Source: Streptomyces sp. SCL15-4
Lineage (GTDB): Bacteria; Actinomycetota; Actinomycetes; Streptomycetales; Streptomycetaceae
Direction: 5' to 3'
DNA length: 64,000 nucleotides
Assembly (NCBI RefSeq): GCF_033366695.1
Contig: NZ_JAOBTQ010000001.1
Location: 3,224,001 to 3,288,000, forward strand
The notes beneath the pieces are model-generated. The model was not told where the DNA came from. It searched no databases and saw nothing but the letters and a program-made list of their open reading frames with translations. Every line of letters starts with the position of its first letter. Within the stretch, counting starts at the first letter, position 1. Below, in pieces: positions 39,023 to 46,840 of the stretch. Made by a program: the position numbers and the translations under genes.

Positions 39023-40273
39023 ATGTCGCCACACAACGCTTTATCTCATTCGGCCGTCGAAACGGCGGATAATCCCGAACCACCCGAAGGGCGGGCGGAG
39101 TCGGGACCGCCCGATCCGCCCGCGCCGCGCCTGGCCCGGGTCATCCTCATGGCCGCGCTGCTCAGCTTCCTGCTCATCACGATGCTCAACGTGCTCAGCG
39201 CGGGCCTCGGCACCGGCATGAACCTGGTGGCCCTGACCTGCCTGGCCGCCGTCTTCGCGCTGCAACTCAGACATTCGCGACCGGAAGCGCATCGGGCCCC
39301 CTGGCGGCGAAAAGCAGTCGCTCTGGGGGTCCAGGCACTTCTGACGTACCTTCCCATCCTCGTCTTCCGGGCCGAGTGGGGCGGTATGGCCGGGTTCCTC
39401 GCCGGCTCGCTGCTGCTCCTGCTGCCGCCGCGCCTGGCCTGGCCGCTGTACGCGGCGGTGGGCCTGTCGATGCTGCTGCCGCCGGCGCTGGAGGGCCGCA
39501 CGGTGCTGGACAGCGTCTATCTGTGCCAGTCCACGCTGCTGACCGGCCTGATCGTGTTCGGCCTGAGCCGGCTGGCCGACCTGGTGCACGCGCTGCACGA
39601 CACCCGGGGCCAGCTCGCGCGGATGGCCGTCACCAAGGAACGGCTGCGCTTCGCGCGGGACTTGCACGACCTGCTCGGCTACAGCCTCTCCGCCATCACC
39701 CTGAAGAGCGAACTCGTCCACCGCCTGGTCCCGACGCATCCGCAGCGGGCCCTAGCGGAGATCCGCGATGTGCTCGCCATATCCCGGCAGTCGCTGGCCG
39801 ATGTCCGTACGGTCGCCAGCGGGCTGCGCGACATGTCCCTGGCGGAGGAGATCACCACCGCCGAGGGCCTGTTGACCGCCGCCGAGGTGGACATCCGCGT
39901 CACGCTGCGGCTGGGGACGATGAGCCAGCAGGTCAGCACCGTGCTCGCGGCCGTACTGCGCGAGGCGGTCACCAACCTGCTGCGGCACACCAAGGCCGAC
40001 GTCTGCGTGATCGAGGCGGTGCAGGAGGAGGGCCGGGTGCGGCTGCGGGTGGAGAACAACGGCGTGGACCCCGACTACCGGGACCCGTCCGCGCACAGCG
40101 GCAGCGGCCTCGGCAACCTCGCCACCAGGATGCGCGAGATCTCCGGCGAGCTGACGGCCGACCGGGGACCGGACGACACCTTCCGGCTCGTCGCCGAGGC
40201 TCCGGCCTTTCCCGAACGACCCCGGTCCGGCGCCGACACCGCGGTGCCGATGACCCGAAAACCGGCCGCCTGA
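39023..40273 (+). CDS. Sensor histidine kinase, NarL/DesK type, with a TTA codon
   Basis: 416 aa. Five to six membrane helices (40-185) precede a dimerisation region with the phosphorylated His in RFARDLHDLLGYSLS and an ATPase domain (VLREAVTNLLRHTKA, GSGLGNLATRM). Codon 7 (39041) is TTA, the rare leucine codon read by bldA tRNA, which would tie production to development. It is followed 20 bp later by its partner response regulator. It sits directly after the YcaO gene, so it most likely controls the RiPP locus. Confidence 0.92.
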   Translation: MSPHNALSHSAVETADNPEPPEGRAESGPPDPPAPRLARVILMAALLSFLLITMLNVLSAGLGTGMNLVALTCLAAVFALQLRHSRPEAHRAPWRRKAVALGVQALLTYLPILVFRAEWGGMAGFLAGSLLLLLPPRLAWPLYAAVGLSMLLPPALEGRTVLDSVYLCQSTLLTGLIVFGLSRLADLVHALHDTRGQLARMAVTKERLRFARDLHDLLGYSLSAITLKSELVHRLVPTHPQRALAEIRDVLAISRQSLADVRTVASGLRDMSLAEEITTAEGLLTAAEVDIRVTLRLGTMSQQVSTVLAAVLREAVTNLLRHTKADVCVIEAVQEEGRVRLRVENNGVDPDYRDPSAHSGSGLGNLATRMREISGELTADRGPDDTFRLVAEAPAFPERPRSGADTAVPMTRKPAA

Positions 40274-40293
40274 GCCGGAGAGGAGAACCGTCG

Positions 40294-40905
40294 GTGGCCA
40301 TTCGCCTGCTGCTGGCAGAGGACATGAACATGGTGCGCGGCGCGCTGGTGGCGCTGCTCGACCTGGAGGACGACCTGGAGGTGGTCGCCGAACTGGAGCG
40401 CGGAGACGAGATCGTGGACGCCGCGCTCGCCTGCCGGCCCGATGTGGCGATCATCGACATCGACCTGCCCGGCATCGACGGCCTGACCGCGGCCGCCCGG
40501 CTCAGGGAGAAGCTGCCCGAGTGCCGGACCCTGATCCTCACCAGCCTCGGCCGGCCCGGCACGCTGCGCCGCGCGCTCAGCGCGCAGGTCAACGGCTACC
40601 TGCTCAAGGACGCCCCACCGCCGGAACTCGCCAACGCGGTACGCCGGGTGGCCGCCGGGCAACGGGTCATCGACCCGCAGCTCGCGCTGTCCGTCTGGGG
40701 CACCGCGGAGACCCCGCTGACGGAACGGGAGACGGAGGTGCTGCGGCTGGCCGCGGAGGGCCTGGAGGCCGGCGAGATCGCCGACCGACTGCATCTGGCA
40801 CCCGGCACCGTGCGCAACTACCTCACCACGGTGGTGACGAAGCTCCTCGCCCGCAACCGGGTGGACGCGATCCGCATCGCCCGCGAGGCGGGCTGGCTGC
40901 CGTAA
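40294..40905 (+). CDS. Response regulator, NarL/LuxR type
   Basis: 203 aa from GTG 40294 (GGAGAGGAGAA upstream). The receiver domain has the acidic pair in LLLAEDMNM, the phospho-acceptor Asp in VAIIDIDLPG and Lys in GYLLKDA. The C-terminal LuxR helix-turn-helix is LTERETEVLRLAAEGLEAGE with GTVRNYLTTVVTKL. It is the partner of the kinase at 39023. The repeated GTGAA-N3-TTCAC palindromes at 36360 and 42061 flank this locus and are good candidate sites. Confidence 0.93.
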   Translation: MAIRLLLAEDMNMVRGALVALLDLEDDLEVVAELERGDEIVDAALACRPDVAIIDIDLPGIDGLTAAARLREKLPECRTLILTSLGRPGTLRRALSAQVNGYLLKDAPPPELANAVRRVAAGQRVIDPQLALSVWGTAETPLTERETEVLRLAAEGLEAGEIADRLHLAPGTVRNYLTTVVTKLLARNRVDAIRIAREAGWLP

Positions 40906-41043
40906 GGGACGGGAGCGGTACGCGTCTCCGGGCCTGCTGCCCTCGTGTACCGCCACCTCCTGACCACTCACGGCCCGGCAGTCCCCGACCGTTCACGGCG
41001 CCACCGTTTCCCGGACGCCGGCGGCGCCACGGCTCAGGGGTGA

Positions 41044-41949
41044 TCACGGCGCCGCCGCACCACCCCCGAGGTTTCCTTCGGCGGAACTCCAAAGGATGCC
41101 TCCGGGGCGGCCGCGCCCGAAGGTGTCCTCCCCCAGGTCGCTCCCGAAGCCGTCCCCCAGGCCGCGCCCGAAGGTGCCTCCCACATCGCTCCCGAAGCCG
41201 TCCCCCAGGTCGCGCCCCAAGCCGCTCCCGAAGTCGCTCCGGAGGCCGCCTTCGACGGGGCTTCCGGGACTGCTGCCCCCGGGGCCGCCCTCGAGATCGC
41301 ATCCGGGAAGGACGTAGGAGGGCATCCGATCGTCCTCCGCCTCGGCGGTCAGGCCCGCCGCGGCGAGGTAGTCCATGATCCGCTCGGCGACCCCGGCCGG
41401 CAGGGCGAGCGCGGCCGAGACCTGGTCGGGGGTGACCGGCCAGGCCAGCCGGCCCAGCACCCAGACGGCCTCGGGCCGATGGACGAGCACGCGGTAGGAG
41501 GAGCCGGGCGACTGCACGGTGACGCCGTCGCGTCCGACGGTGAGCGAGACCCCGCTGGGCAGCCGCACGGGTCGCCGGCCGGGCAGCTTCGCGAGGGCGA
41601 AGTGCGCGACCGGCGACACCGGTGTGGCCGACAACAGCGGGCCGGCTAAGTCGTCGATGCCCAGCGTACGGACGATCAGGTGGGAGAGCCGTTCCAGGTG
41701 GAGCAGCAGGCAGTACCAGACGTCCTGGCCCGCCGCGTCACCCGCCCCGGGTTCGAGGTTGGCCAGCAGGACCGGCCCCAGCTCCATGCGGCGCAGCGCC
41801 TCCTCGACCACCGGATGCGGCGCGGTGACCCGCTCGGTGCCCCAGCGACCGGTGAGCACCAGCTCGCCCTCGAGATCCCCGGGCCCGACCACCACATCCT
41901 CGGTGAGCGACCAGAGGTCGACAGTGGTCCCGCCGGCCTCGTCCGGCAT
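41044..41949 (-). CDS. Protein resembling the N-terminal part of a SagB-like dehydrogenase, Gly-rich tail
   Basis: 301 aa from ATG 41949 with a GAGGAGG ribosome site. Residues 55-210 (LSHLIVRTLGI, RRPVRLPSGVSLTVG, YRVLVHRPEAVWVLGRLAWP) resemble the front domain of actinobacterial SagB/ThcOx proteins that oxidise azolines. The FMN-binding nitroreductase domain expected after it is absent. Instead the last ~90 residues are repeats such as GLGRDLGDGFGSDVGGTFGR. It may be a truncated or repurposed partner of the YcaO system; a different hypothetical family is possible. A GTGAA-N3-TTCAC palindrome lies 110 bp upstream. Confidence 0.6.
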   Translation of the reverse strand: MPDEAGGTTVDLWSLTEDVVVGPGDLEGELVLTGRWGTERVTAPHPVVEEALRRMELGPVLLANLEPGAGDAAGQDVWYCLLLHLERLSHLIVRTLGIDDLAGPLLSATPVSPVAHFALAKLPGRRPVRLPSGVSLTVGRDGVTVQSPGSSYRVLVHRPEAVWVLGRLAWPVTPDQVSAALALPAGVAERIMDYLAAAGLTAEAEDDRMPSYVLPGCDLEGGPGGSSPGSPVEGGLRSDFGSGLGRDLGDGFGSDVGGTFGRGLGDGFGSDLGEDTFGRGRPGGILWSSAEGNLGGGAAAP

Positions 41950-42060
41950 GACAAACCTCCTCGTGGGCGCCTTTTCGCACGAACGCCCAGGTGCATTCAC
42001 CGGGCACCTGATTGTGGGTCGGCACCGGGTGCGGCAGACACCTAGCCCGTCACAGCCTCC

Positions 42061-42077
42061 GCGTGAAGATTTCACGC
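42061..42077. promoter_or_regulatory. Palindromic operator GCGTGAA-N3-TTCACGC
   Basis: A perfect 7-bp inverted repeat with 3-bp spacer, containing the same GTGAA-N3-TTCAC core as 36360-36372. It lies upstream of the minus-strand SagB-like gene and could also serve the plus-strand membrane gene at 42390. The rest of 41950-42389 holds no supported gene. Confidence 0.6.
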
Positions 42078-42389
42078 GAGCGCGGCGCGGACGGAAGAAC
42101 CGGTGCTCAGGGCACATCAGGAGCGGAGAGGGAACCGCCCGGACAAGGCACCGCACCCCCGGAACCGCGCCGCACCGCACCCGAAGAAGAAGCGCGCAGG
42201 CCCCCGCCCACCGGACAGAACGCGGACCCACCACGCCTCCGGCCACCGGCAGGGGCGCGCACCGACACCGCACCACGCGCCCCCGAGATCCCCGCTCCCC
42301 GGCCCACCCAACCCCTAGGGGACCTGCCCGGGACCGCTGGGGGATGGTCCCGATACCCCGGGCCCACCCCGGACCGCGACCGTAGAACC

Positions 42390-42959
42390 ATGACCTCGAC
42401 GCCCCCCGCGACCCGCCTCTCCCGACTGTGCTGCGTCCTCATCCCCCTCCTGCTGCTGTCGTACGGCGTGCTGCGCCTGATCGACGGCATGGACGGCACC
42501 CACGGCCCGGGGATGGCCTGGAACCTCGGCCACTTATGTTTCCTGGCCGCGTTCCTCCTGCTGGGAACCTTGGTGAGGGAGCTACGCGGCCTGGTCCCCG
42601 CGGCCGGCGCCCGGATGAGAACCGCCGCGGGTGCCGCCACGGTCGCCGGACTACTGGGCGCGGCCTGCTTCGTGTGGGTGATCCTGGGCGACCTGTTCCC
42701 CGCCCTGTCCGACAAGGCCCCCCTCCCCGCCCCTCTGCAACTGGCGGGCCCCCTGGCCTTCCAGCTCGGCCTGCTCACCCTCCTGATCATGCTGGTCACC
42801 ACCCGCCCCAGGCAGCTCCCGGTCTGGAGCCCGGCCCTGGTGTTCCTCTTCTTCCTCCTGATCACCGTCAACCTCGACCTGATCCCCCTGGCCTCCCTCC
42901 TCCTCATGGCCGGCCTCACCCCCCTGACCCGCAGCCGCACACCCCACATGGCGCAGTAG
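42390..42959 (+). CDS. Hypothetical membrane protein with a TTA codon
   Basis: 189 aa with about six hydrophobic helices and a basic C-terminus. It matches the general shape of small Streptomyces integral membrane proteins; no family is recognised. Codon 49 (42534) is TTA, so translation should depend on bldA. It has no clear ribosome site (GTAGAACC before the ATG). Its position next to the RiPP-like locus allows a role in immunity or export, but nothing in the sequence shows this. Confidence 0.7.
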   Translation: MTSTPPATRLSRLCCVLIPLLLLSYGVLRLIDGMDGTHGPGMAWNLGHLCFLAAFLLLGTLVRELRGLVPAAGARMRTAAGAATVAGLLGAACFVWVILGDLFPALSDKAPLPAPLQLAGPLAFQLGLLTLLIMLVTTRPRQLPVWSPALVFLFFLLITVNLDLIPLASLLLMAGLTPLTRSRTPHMAQ

Positions 42960-43135
42960 GCACCCACACCGGCCCAAGAAGAACGACGACCACCCCAAAC
43001 CCCCACCCCCCGACCGAACGCGCCCACCGAACGAGGAAGACCGGTTGAATCCGTGTAGCTCACGCCCGACACCTCGCTCCCACCGAGAAGCGGACCCGAG
43101 CGACGGCCGACGAGGCACGGCATTGCCATGGCCGT

Positions 43136-43145
43136 TGTGTACACA
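43136..43145. promoter_or_regulatory. TGTGTACACA palindrome before the antitoxin gene
   Basis: A perfect 10-bp palindrome 25 bp upstream of the antitoxin ATG, within a larger TGCCAT/ATGGCA inverted repeat. Phd/YefM antitoxins repress their own operons through such sites. Confidence 0.55.
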
Positions 43146-43170
43146 TGGCACACCCGGCACCTTTGAGCGC

Positions 43171-43440
43171 ATGACGCAACCACTCCCCATAGAGTCCATC
43201 CGCGATGTCCGGGCGCACCTCGCCGAGGTCGTGGAGCGAGCAGACCGGGACGACGTACCCACCGTGATCACCCGACGCGGCAAGCAGGTCGCCGCGGTGG
43301 TCTCCATCGAGGTGCCGCGCAAGTACCAGGAATGGGAAGAGCTCGAGATCAACCGGATCATCGACGAGCGTATGGCCGATCCGGCTGCCGGCATCCCGAT
43401 CGAGGACATCATGAGGGAGACGCTGGCGCGCAGTGAGTGA
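43171..43440 (+). CDS. Phd/YefM-type antitoxin, orphaned
   Basis: 89 aa. The N-terminal DNA-binding fold of this family is clear (IESIRDVRAHLAEVVERA, VPTVITRRGKQVAAVVS) with an acidic C-terminal toxin-binding tail. The stop overlaps the start of what should be the RelE/ParE toxin, but that gene is cut off after about 13 codons. The antitoxin is thus intact without a visible partner. An autoregulatory palindrome lies just upstream. Confidence 0.88.
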   Translation: MTQPLPIESIRDVRAHLAEVVERADRDDVPTVITRRGKQVAAVVSIEVPRKYQEWEELEINRIIDERMADPAAGIPIEDIMRETLARSE

Positions 43441-43579
43441 GTACCGCGCTGTCTTCCGGCCCGAGGCTCAGGCCGAAGCAGCCAGGCGCCTTCGGTGCCG
43501 GCGAGATCGTCGCCCGGCTGAGTTCAGGGAAGGGCTCCAGGGCGAAGGCGGAGAAGCCGGAAGTCGGGGCGGCGGTCAT
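43409..43579 (-). CDS. Small hypothetical ORF, probably truncated
   Basis: 56 aa from ATG 43579, which overlaps the stop of the 96-aa gene upstream (ATGA). It starts MTAAPTSGFSAFALEPFPEL, then runs across the junction near 43475 into the antisense of the toxin remnant, so only about the first 33 residues may be original. Function unknown; a coupled small peptide is possible. Confidence 0.35.
   Translation of the reverse strand: MTAAPTSGFSAFALEPFPELSRATISPAPKAPGCFGLSLGPEDSAVLTHCAPASPS
43433..43475 (+). pseudogene. RelE/ParE toxin remnant, first ~13 codons
   Basis: GTG 43433 overlaps the antitoxin stop and reads MSEYRAVFRPEAQAE, the usual start of a RelE/ParE toxin paired with such antitoxins. 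After this the frame turns into an Arg/Gly-rich sequence with no toxin features and ends at 43615. The break near 43475 coincides with the tail of minus-strand ORFs, so a deletion or insertion junction is likely. Confidence 0.7.
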
Positions 43580-43866
43580 CGGCGGGCTCCTGCGGCGGTG
43601 TGCAGTCGGGCGTGAGTGGTGGCGAGTATCCCGGCCCGCTGCCGGAGCACGGCGTACTGTCCGGTGGTGAGCCAGTCGGCTGCGGTGGGCTTTCCCGGCC
43701 ACACCGCAAGGCGGCCGTCGTCCGGCTCGCCGAGGACGACCAGGGAGTCCGCAACCCGTACCATGCGGGCGTCACGGTAGACACAGTCGATCACCTCCAG
43801 CGGGTGCCGCAGCGCGGCCAGCGGGAACAGGCAGGGTTGGATTGGACGCCCGTCGGCGGCGTCCAT
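43576..43866 (-). CDS. Hypothetical protein
   Basis: 96 aa with ordinary protein composition (PIQPCLFPLAALRHPLEVID, VADSLVVLGEPDDGRLAVWP, TAADWLTTGQYAVLRQRA). I do not recognise the family. It is followed by a small ORF with a four-base overlap, suggesting a two-gene unit. It lies in a decayed accessory stretch between a broken toxin-antitoxin pair and an XRE regulator locus. Confidence 0.5.
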   Translation of the reverse strand: MDAADGRPIQPCLFPLAALRHPLEVIDCVYRDARMVRVADSLVVLGEPDDGRLAVWPGKPTAADWLTTGQYAVLRQRAGILATTHARLHTAAGARR

Positions 43867-44141
43867 AACTGCGGCCTACATCGCGCTCCGCAGTTCCTCA
43901 TGTGTGGGAGCGCTGGCCGGCGTGCCGAGTCCGGCTTCGAGGTGATGGCCTGCTGTGCAGCACCCCGCCGGCGGTGGCGTAGGCACGGCGCCAGGTGCGG
44001 AAGCAGCCGGGATCGCGTCGCACGGCCGGCATCACATCCGCGCGTACGACGGCCGGAGGATGACGTGGGTGCTGGTCGCCGGACGGGAGGACTGGTGACG
44101 ACCTCGGCCAGGCAGCGGCCGTTCTGAGTGAGGAGATCGGG
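43867..44141. other. Degenerate accessory DNA
   Basis: No reading frame here has a convincing start, ribosome site and protein-like composition. Minus-strand fragments such as GCFRTWRRAYATAGG suggest decayed coding DNA, but no family can be named. Confidence 0.4.
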
Positions 44142-44318
44142 ATGGCCGTTGCACGCACGAGCGGCATGGACGCCGACGCCCAGTCCCGCCTCCGCGAGAC
44201 ATTCCTCGGCTCCGTTCACAAGAGCCTCGTCACCGATGGCTCGGCGGCGGTCGAATCCGGCCACTTCTGGAGTGCGGCGGCCGGTCCGCTCCTCGTCACC
44301 CTGAGCCCTGCGGCGTAA
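44142..44318 (+). CDS. Small hypothetical ORF
   Basis: 58 aa from ATG 44142, preceded by GAGGAGA. It has a plausible helical first half (AQSRLRETFLGSVHKSLV) and ends LLVTLSPAA. The frame stays open some way upstream, so it may be the C-terminal remnant of a longer gene. No family recognised. Confidence 0.35.
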   Translation: MAVARTSGMDADAQSRLRETFLGSVHKSLVTDGSAAVESGHFWSAAAGPLLVTLSPAA

Positions 44319-44334
44319 GGTCACCTCGCCGATC

Positions 44335-44356
44335 TCTGGCAAGTTCGGGCAAGTTC
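44335..44356. promoter_or_regulatory. TCTGGCAAGT element with repeated GGCAAGTTC, upstream of the DUF6879 gene
   Basis: TCTGGCAAGTTCGGGCAAGT (44335-44354) contains a tandem GGCAAGTTC and shares TCTGGCAAGTnnGGGCA with 46018-46034. A further GGGCAAGCTCTGG occurs at about 44378. This is a candidate operator or promoter element for the adjacent XRE regulator. Confidence 0.5.
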
Positions 44357-44425
44357 CTCGCCTCTCCGTGACGGTGCGGGCAAGCTCTGGCACAGCATTC
44401 GTTACCGGCACCGGAGGTGGTCATC

Positions 44426-45145
44426 ATGGCCCTGATCAAGCTCGGTAAGGACCCAGAGAGCCCCAGCGGCGGTTCCCCCACCGTCTACCTCGACGACGAG
44501 AAGGACACCTATCTCGTGCAGGGGCGGAAGGTGGAGGACATCGAGCGGCTGAGGCAGATGGACATCCCCGGCCACGAGACGGTGGTGGAGGTCCCCCGGC
44601 GCATGGTGCAGTTCTTCCAGGAGGTGAAACAGGGTGACGAGTACCCGACGTTTGAGGAGCTGTTTCGTGACTGCCAGAGGACTGCCGTCCATCTGGAGAT
44701 GCGCGATGCCTACATGAAGGCGGACCCGGCCTTCATCGACTGGAAGGCCGGTAAGACCTTCGATCCTGCCGAGCGCTGGGCCGACTGGCACGCGATCGTC
44801 ACGGAGGCAACCGGACGAGGCGTGGAGGTCCGACGTGCCCGCATCGTCTCCACGCCCGTCAGCGAGTACATCCGCTTCGAGTACGACGTGACGGACGGGC
44901 TGAACATCGCGGCCGGCGAATCCGTGCGGTGGCTGTCGCGGCGGACCGCGACCGACCTCGCCCTTCCAGGCAATGACTTCTGGCTGTTCGACTCCTCGCT
45001 CGTCCTCGTCAACCACTTCGACGGCGAGGGCGAGACGCTCGAGCTGGAGCTGACGGAAGACCCGGAGGTGGCGAAGCTCTGCGAGTCGGCCTTCGAGGCC
45101 GTGTGGAAGCGGGCGACGCCACACGCCGAGTTCAAGTTGGCCTGA
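44426..45145 (+). CDS. DUF6879-family protein
   Basis: 239 aa from ATG 44426, with GGAGGTG upstream. Residues 1-65 form an extra N-terminal part. The rest (FEELFRDCQRTAVHLEMRDAY, RRARIVSTPVSEYIRFEYDV, FWLFDSSLVLVNHF) is the DUF6879 domain, widespread in Streptomyces next to XRE-DUF5753 regulators. Molecular function is unknown. The XRE gene starts 23 bp downstream, so they are likely one operon. Confidence 0.85.
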   Translation: MALIKLGKDPESPSGGSPTVYLDDEKDTYLVQGRKVEDIERLRQMDIPGHETVVEVPRRMVQFFQEVKQGDEYPTFEELFRDCQRTAVHLEMRDAYMKADPAFIDWKAGKTFDPAERWADWHAIVTEATGRGVEVRRARIVSTPVSEYIRFEYDVTDGLNIAAGESVRWLSRRTATDLALPGNDFWLFDSSLVLVNHFDGEGETLELELTEDPEVAKLCESAFEAVWKRATPHAEFKLA

Positions 45146-45168
45146 CGGCCCGATCCGCACTTCCGCAC

Positions 45169-46014
45169 ATGACATCGCCCTCTTCGAGCGTCCAGGAAGC
45201 CCGCAAGGCGCTCGGGAAACGCCTCGCCGAGATCCGGGAAGGAGCCGGACTCACCAAGCGAGCGCTGGCCCAGGGGCTGGGCTGGCACGAGTCGAAGGCT
45301 TCGCGCTTCGAGAGAGGCACCCGTGCCCCCTCGGAGCGCGACCTTCGTGACTGGTGCAGGGCCTGCGGCGCGGAAGGCGAGGCGGAGGATCTCATCTCGA
45401 CCGCCCGCGGCATCGAGGGCATGTATGTCCAGTGGCGCGACATGGAACGAGACGGTCTGGAGTTCGCGCAGAAGTCCGTTCTTCCGCTCTGGGAGCGCAC
45501 CCAGCGATTCCGTATTTACTCGCCTTGGCTCATCCCAGGCCCTGTGCAGACGGCTTCCTATATCAACGCGCTGTTGACTTCCATTCGTGACCGCCGAGGA
45601 CTCGTCGACGACGTGCCAGAGGCCGTCAAGGTGCGCGTGGAGAAACAGAAGATCGTTTACGGGCCTCACCAGTTCGCCATCCTTCTTGAGGAAAGCGCCC
45701 TGCGGTACCGCATCGGCGGCACCGACGTGTTGGCAGGCCAGCTCGGCTATCTCCTGAGCGCTACGGCGCTGCCCTCGGTGAGCATCGGCATCATCCCCCA
45801 GAACGCCGACCGCTCGGGCCTCTGGCCCGTCGAGGGCTTCTTCCTGTACGACGACGACACGGTGAACGTCGAGCTGGTGTCGGCTCACCTCACGATCGTG
45901 GCCAAGCACGAACTTGCCATGTATGCCAGAACGTTCAGCGACCTGTACGAACTTGCCGTCCACGGCCCGGCCGCACGTGAACTCATCACGGCAGCCATCG
46001 AATCTTTCGGGTGA
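45169..46014 (+). CDS. XRE-family regulator with DUF5753 domain
   Basis: 281 aa. The helix-turn-helix is at 15-70 (LAEIREGAGLTKRALAQGLG, SKASRFERGTRAPS), followed by DUF5753 at about 95-275 (RIYSPWLIPGPVQTASYINA). This class is abundant in Streptomyces and often forms regulator pairs with small partner proteins. The TCTGGCAAGT elements before its operon and right after its stop are candidate binding sites. Confidence 0.92.
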   Translation: MTSPSSSVQEARKALGKRLAEIREGAGLTKRALAQGLGWHESKASRFERGTRAPSERDLRDWCRACGAEGEAEDLISTARGIEGMYVQWRDMERDGLEFAQKSVLPLWERTQRFRIYSPWLIPGPVQTASYINALLTSIRDRRGLVDDVPEAVKVRVEKQKIVYGPHQFAILLEESALRYRIGGTDVLAGQLGYLLSATALPSVSIGIIPQNADRSGLWPVEGFFLYDDDTVNVELVSAHLTIVAKHELAMYARTFSDLYELAVHGPAARELITAAIESFG

Positions 46015-46017
46015 ACG

Positions 46018-46045
46018 TCTGGCAAGTATGGGCATACTTTCCGGG
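46018..46045. promoter_or_regulatory. AAGTATG-GG-CATACTT palindrome after the XRE gene
   Basis: A perfect 7-bp inverted repeat with 2-bp spacer (46024-46039) sits inside TCTGGCAAGTATGGGCA, which shares 15 of 17 positions with the element at 44335. It precedes the MurF-like gene, so both transcription units probably answer to the same regulator. Confidence 0.6.
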
Positions 46046-46156
46046 ACCCGTCAGCGTAGGGCCAGACGCACGATCGCCTCCCGCTCAGCCGCCTGTCCCA
46101 TTCCTACACCGGACGCGCGATCACCTTCGCGCCCCTGACCTCGACGGAGACTGCCG

Positions 46157-46537
46157 ATGACCGAGGTTGACGGCAAAACGGCCCAGGCCGCGGGCGGTCG
46201 GAGGATCGCCGTACTCGGAGAAATGCTGGAGCTGGGCGACGAGGCGGTGGAGGCTCACCCCGAGGTCGGCCGCTTCGCGGCTGAGAGCGGAGTCGATCTC
46301 GTCGTAGCAGTCGGCGGAGACCTCGCCGAGCAGCTCGCCCTCGCGGCGGGCGCAGCAGGCGTACCCGAGGTGGCGATGGTGGGCGACAACAAGACCGCCG
46401 CTGCCTACCTCCACACCGTCATCAGGCCGGGCGACACCGTTCTCGTCAAGGCTTCGCGCGGCGGACAGCTCTGGCAGATCGCCCAGTCTCTCTCCGGCCA
46501 GACTGTCACAAACCTGTCCGGTCAGCCTGCGGACTGA
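46157..46537 (+). CDS. Stand-alone C-terminal domain of MurF (Mur ligase)
   Basis: 126 aa. GGRRIAVLGEMLELGDEAVE, VDLLVAVGG-like VDLVVAVGG, and PGDTVLVKASRGGQLW match the C-terminal glutamate-ligase domain of MurF, which positions the D-Ala-D-Ala donor. The N-terminal UDP-sugar domain and the ATP-binding central domain (GTNGKT) are absent, so it cannot be a complete ligase. It has its own ATG and a GGAGACT site and is downstream of the XRE operator-like palindrome. It may be a remnant or a small regulatory or partner domain. Confidence 0.75.
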   Translation: MTEVDGKTAQAAGGRRIAVLGEMLELGDEAVEAHPEVGRFAAESGVDLVVAVGGDLAEQLALAAGAAGVPEVAMVGDNKTAAAYLHTVIRPGDTVLVKASRGGQLWQIAQSLSGQTVTNLSGQPAD

Positions 46538-46764
46538 GGCGGCCCGGCCGCGTCCTCGCTTCGGGGGGTGCCCTGGGCGTCAACCAACGTCGACACGTCC
46601 TCGTCGGTGACCGCGCGAGCGGGGTCGGCCGGATCGTCGACTCCACTGGCGCCCACCACGACTTCGACCACCTCGCCGATGGCCGCCTGGGAGATGCTCT
46701 CCGGTTCCTCCACGACGACCGGTTCCGCCGGCACGATCACCTCACTCGTCACCGGGTCGGCCAA
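46522..46764 (-). CDS. Small acidic hypothetical protein
   Basis: Up to 80 aa from TTG 46764 (or GTG 46752), rich in Val, Glu and Pro (VIVPAEPVVVEEPESISQAA). Its end overlaps the MurF-like gene by 16 bases on the opposite strand. There is no clear ribosome site; composition suggests coding but no family is recognised. Confidence 0.4.
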   Translation of the reverse strand: MADPVTSEVIVPAEPVVVEEPESISQAAIGEVVEVVVGASGVDDPADPARAVTDEDVSTLVDAQGTPRSEDAAGPPQSAG

Positions 46765-46840
46765 CGTGACTGCAATGACGAGCTAGTGCTCCCGCTTATC
46801 GAACATGGAACATGCGTGGCCCCAGGGCCTGCGGAGTCAC

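Noticed and set aside
43791..44411. A 206-residue minus-strand frame across the accessory region
   Set aside because: Arg/Pro-rich low-information sequence overlapping several better frames; no ribosome site and no family.
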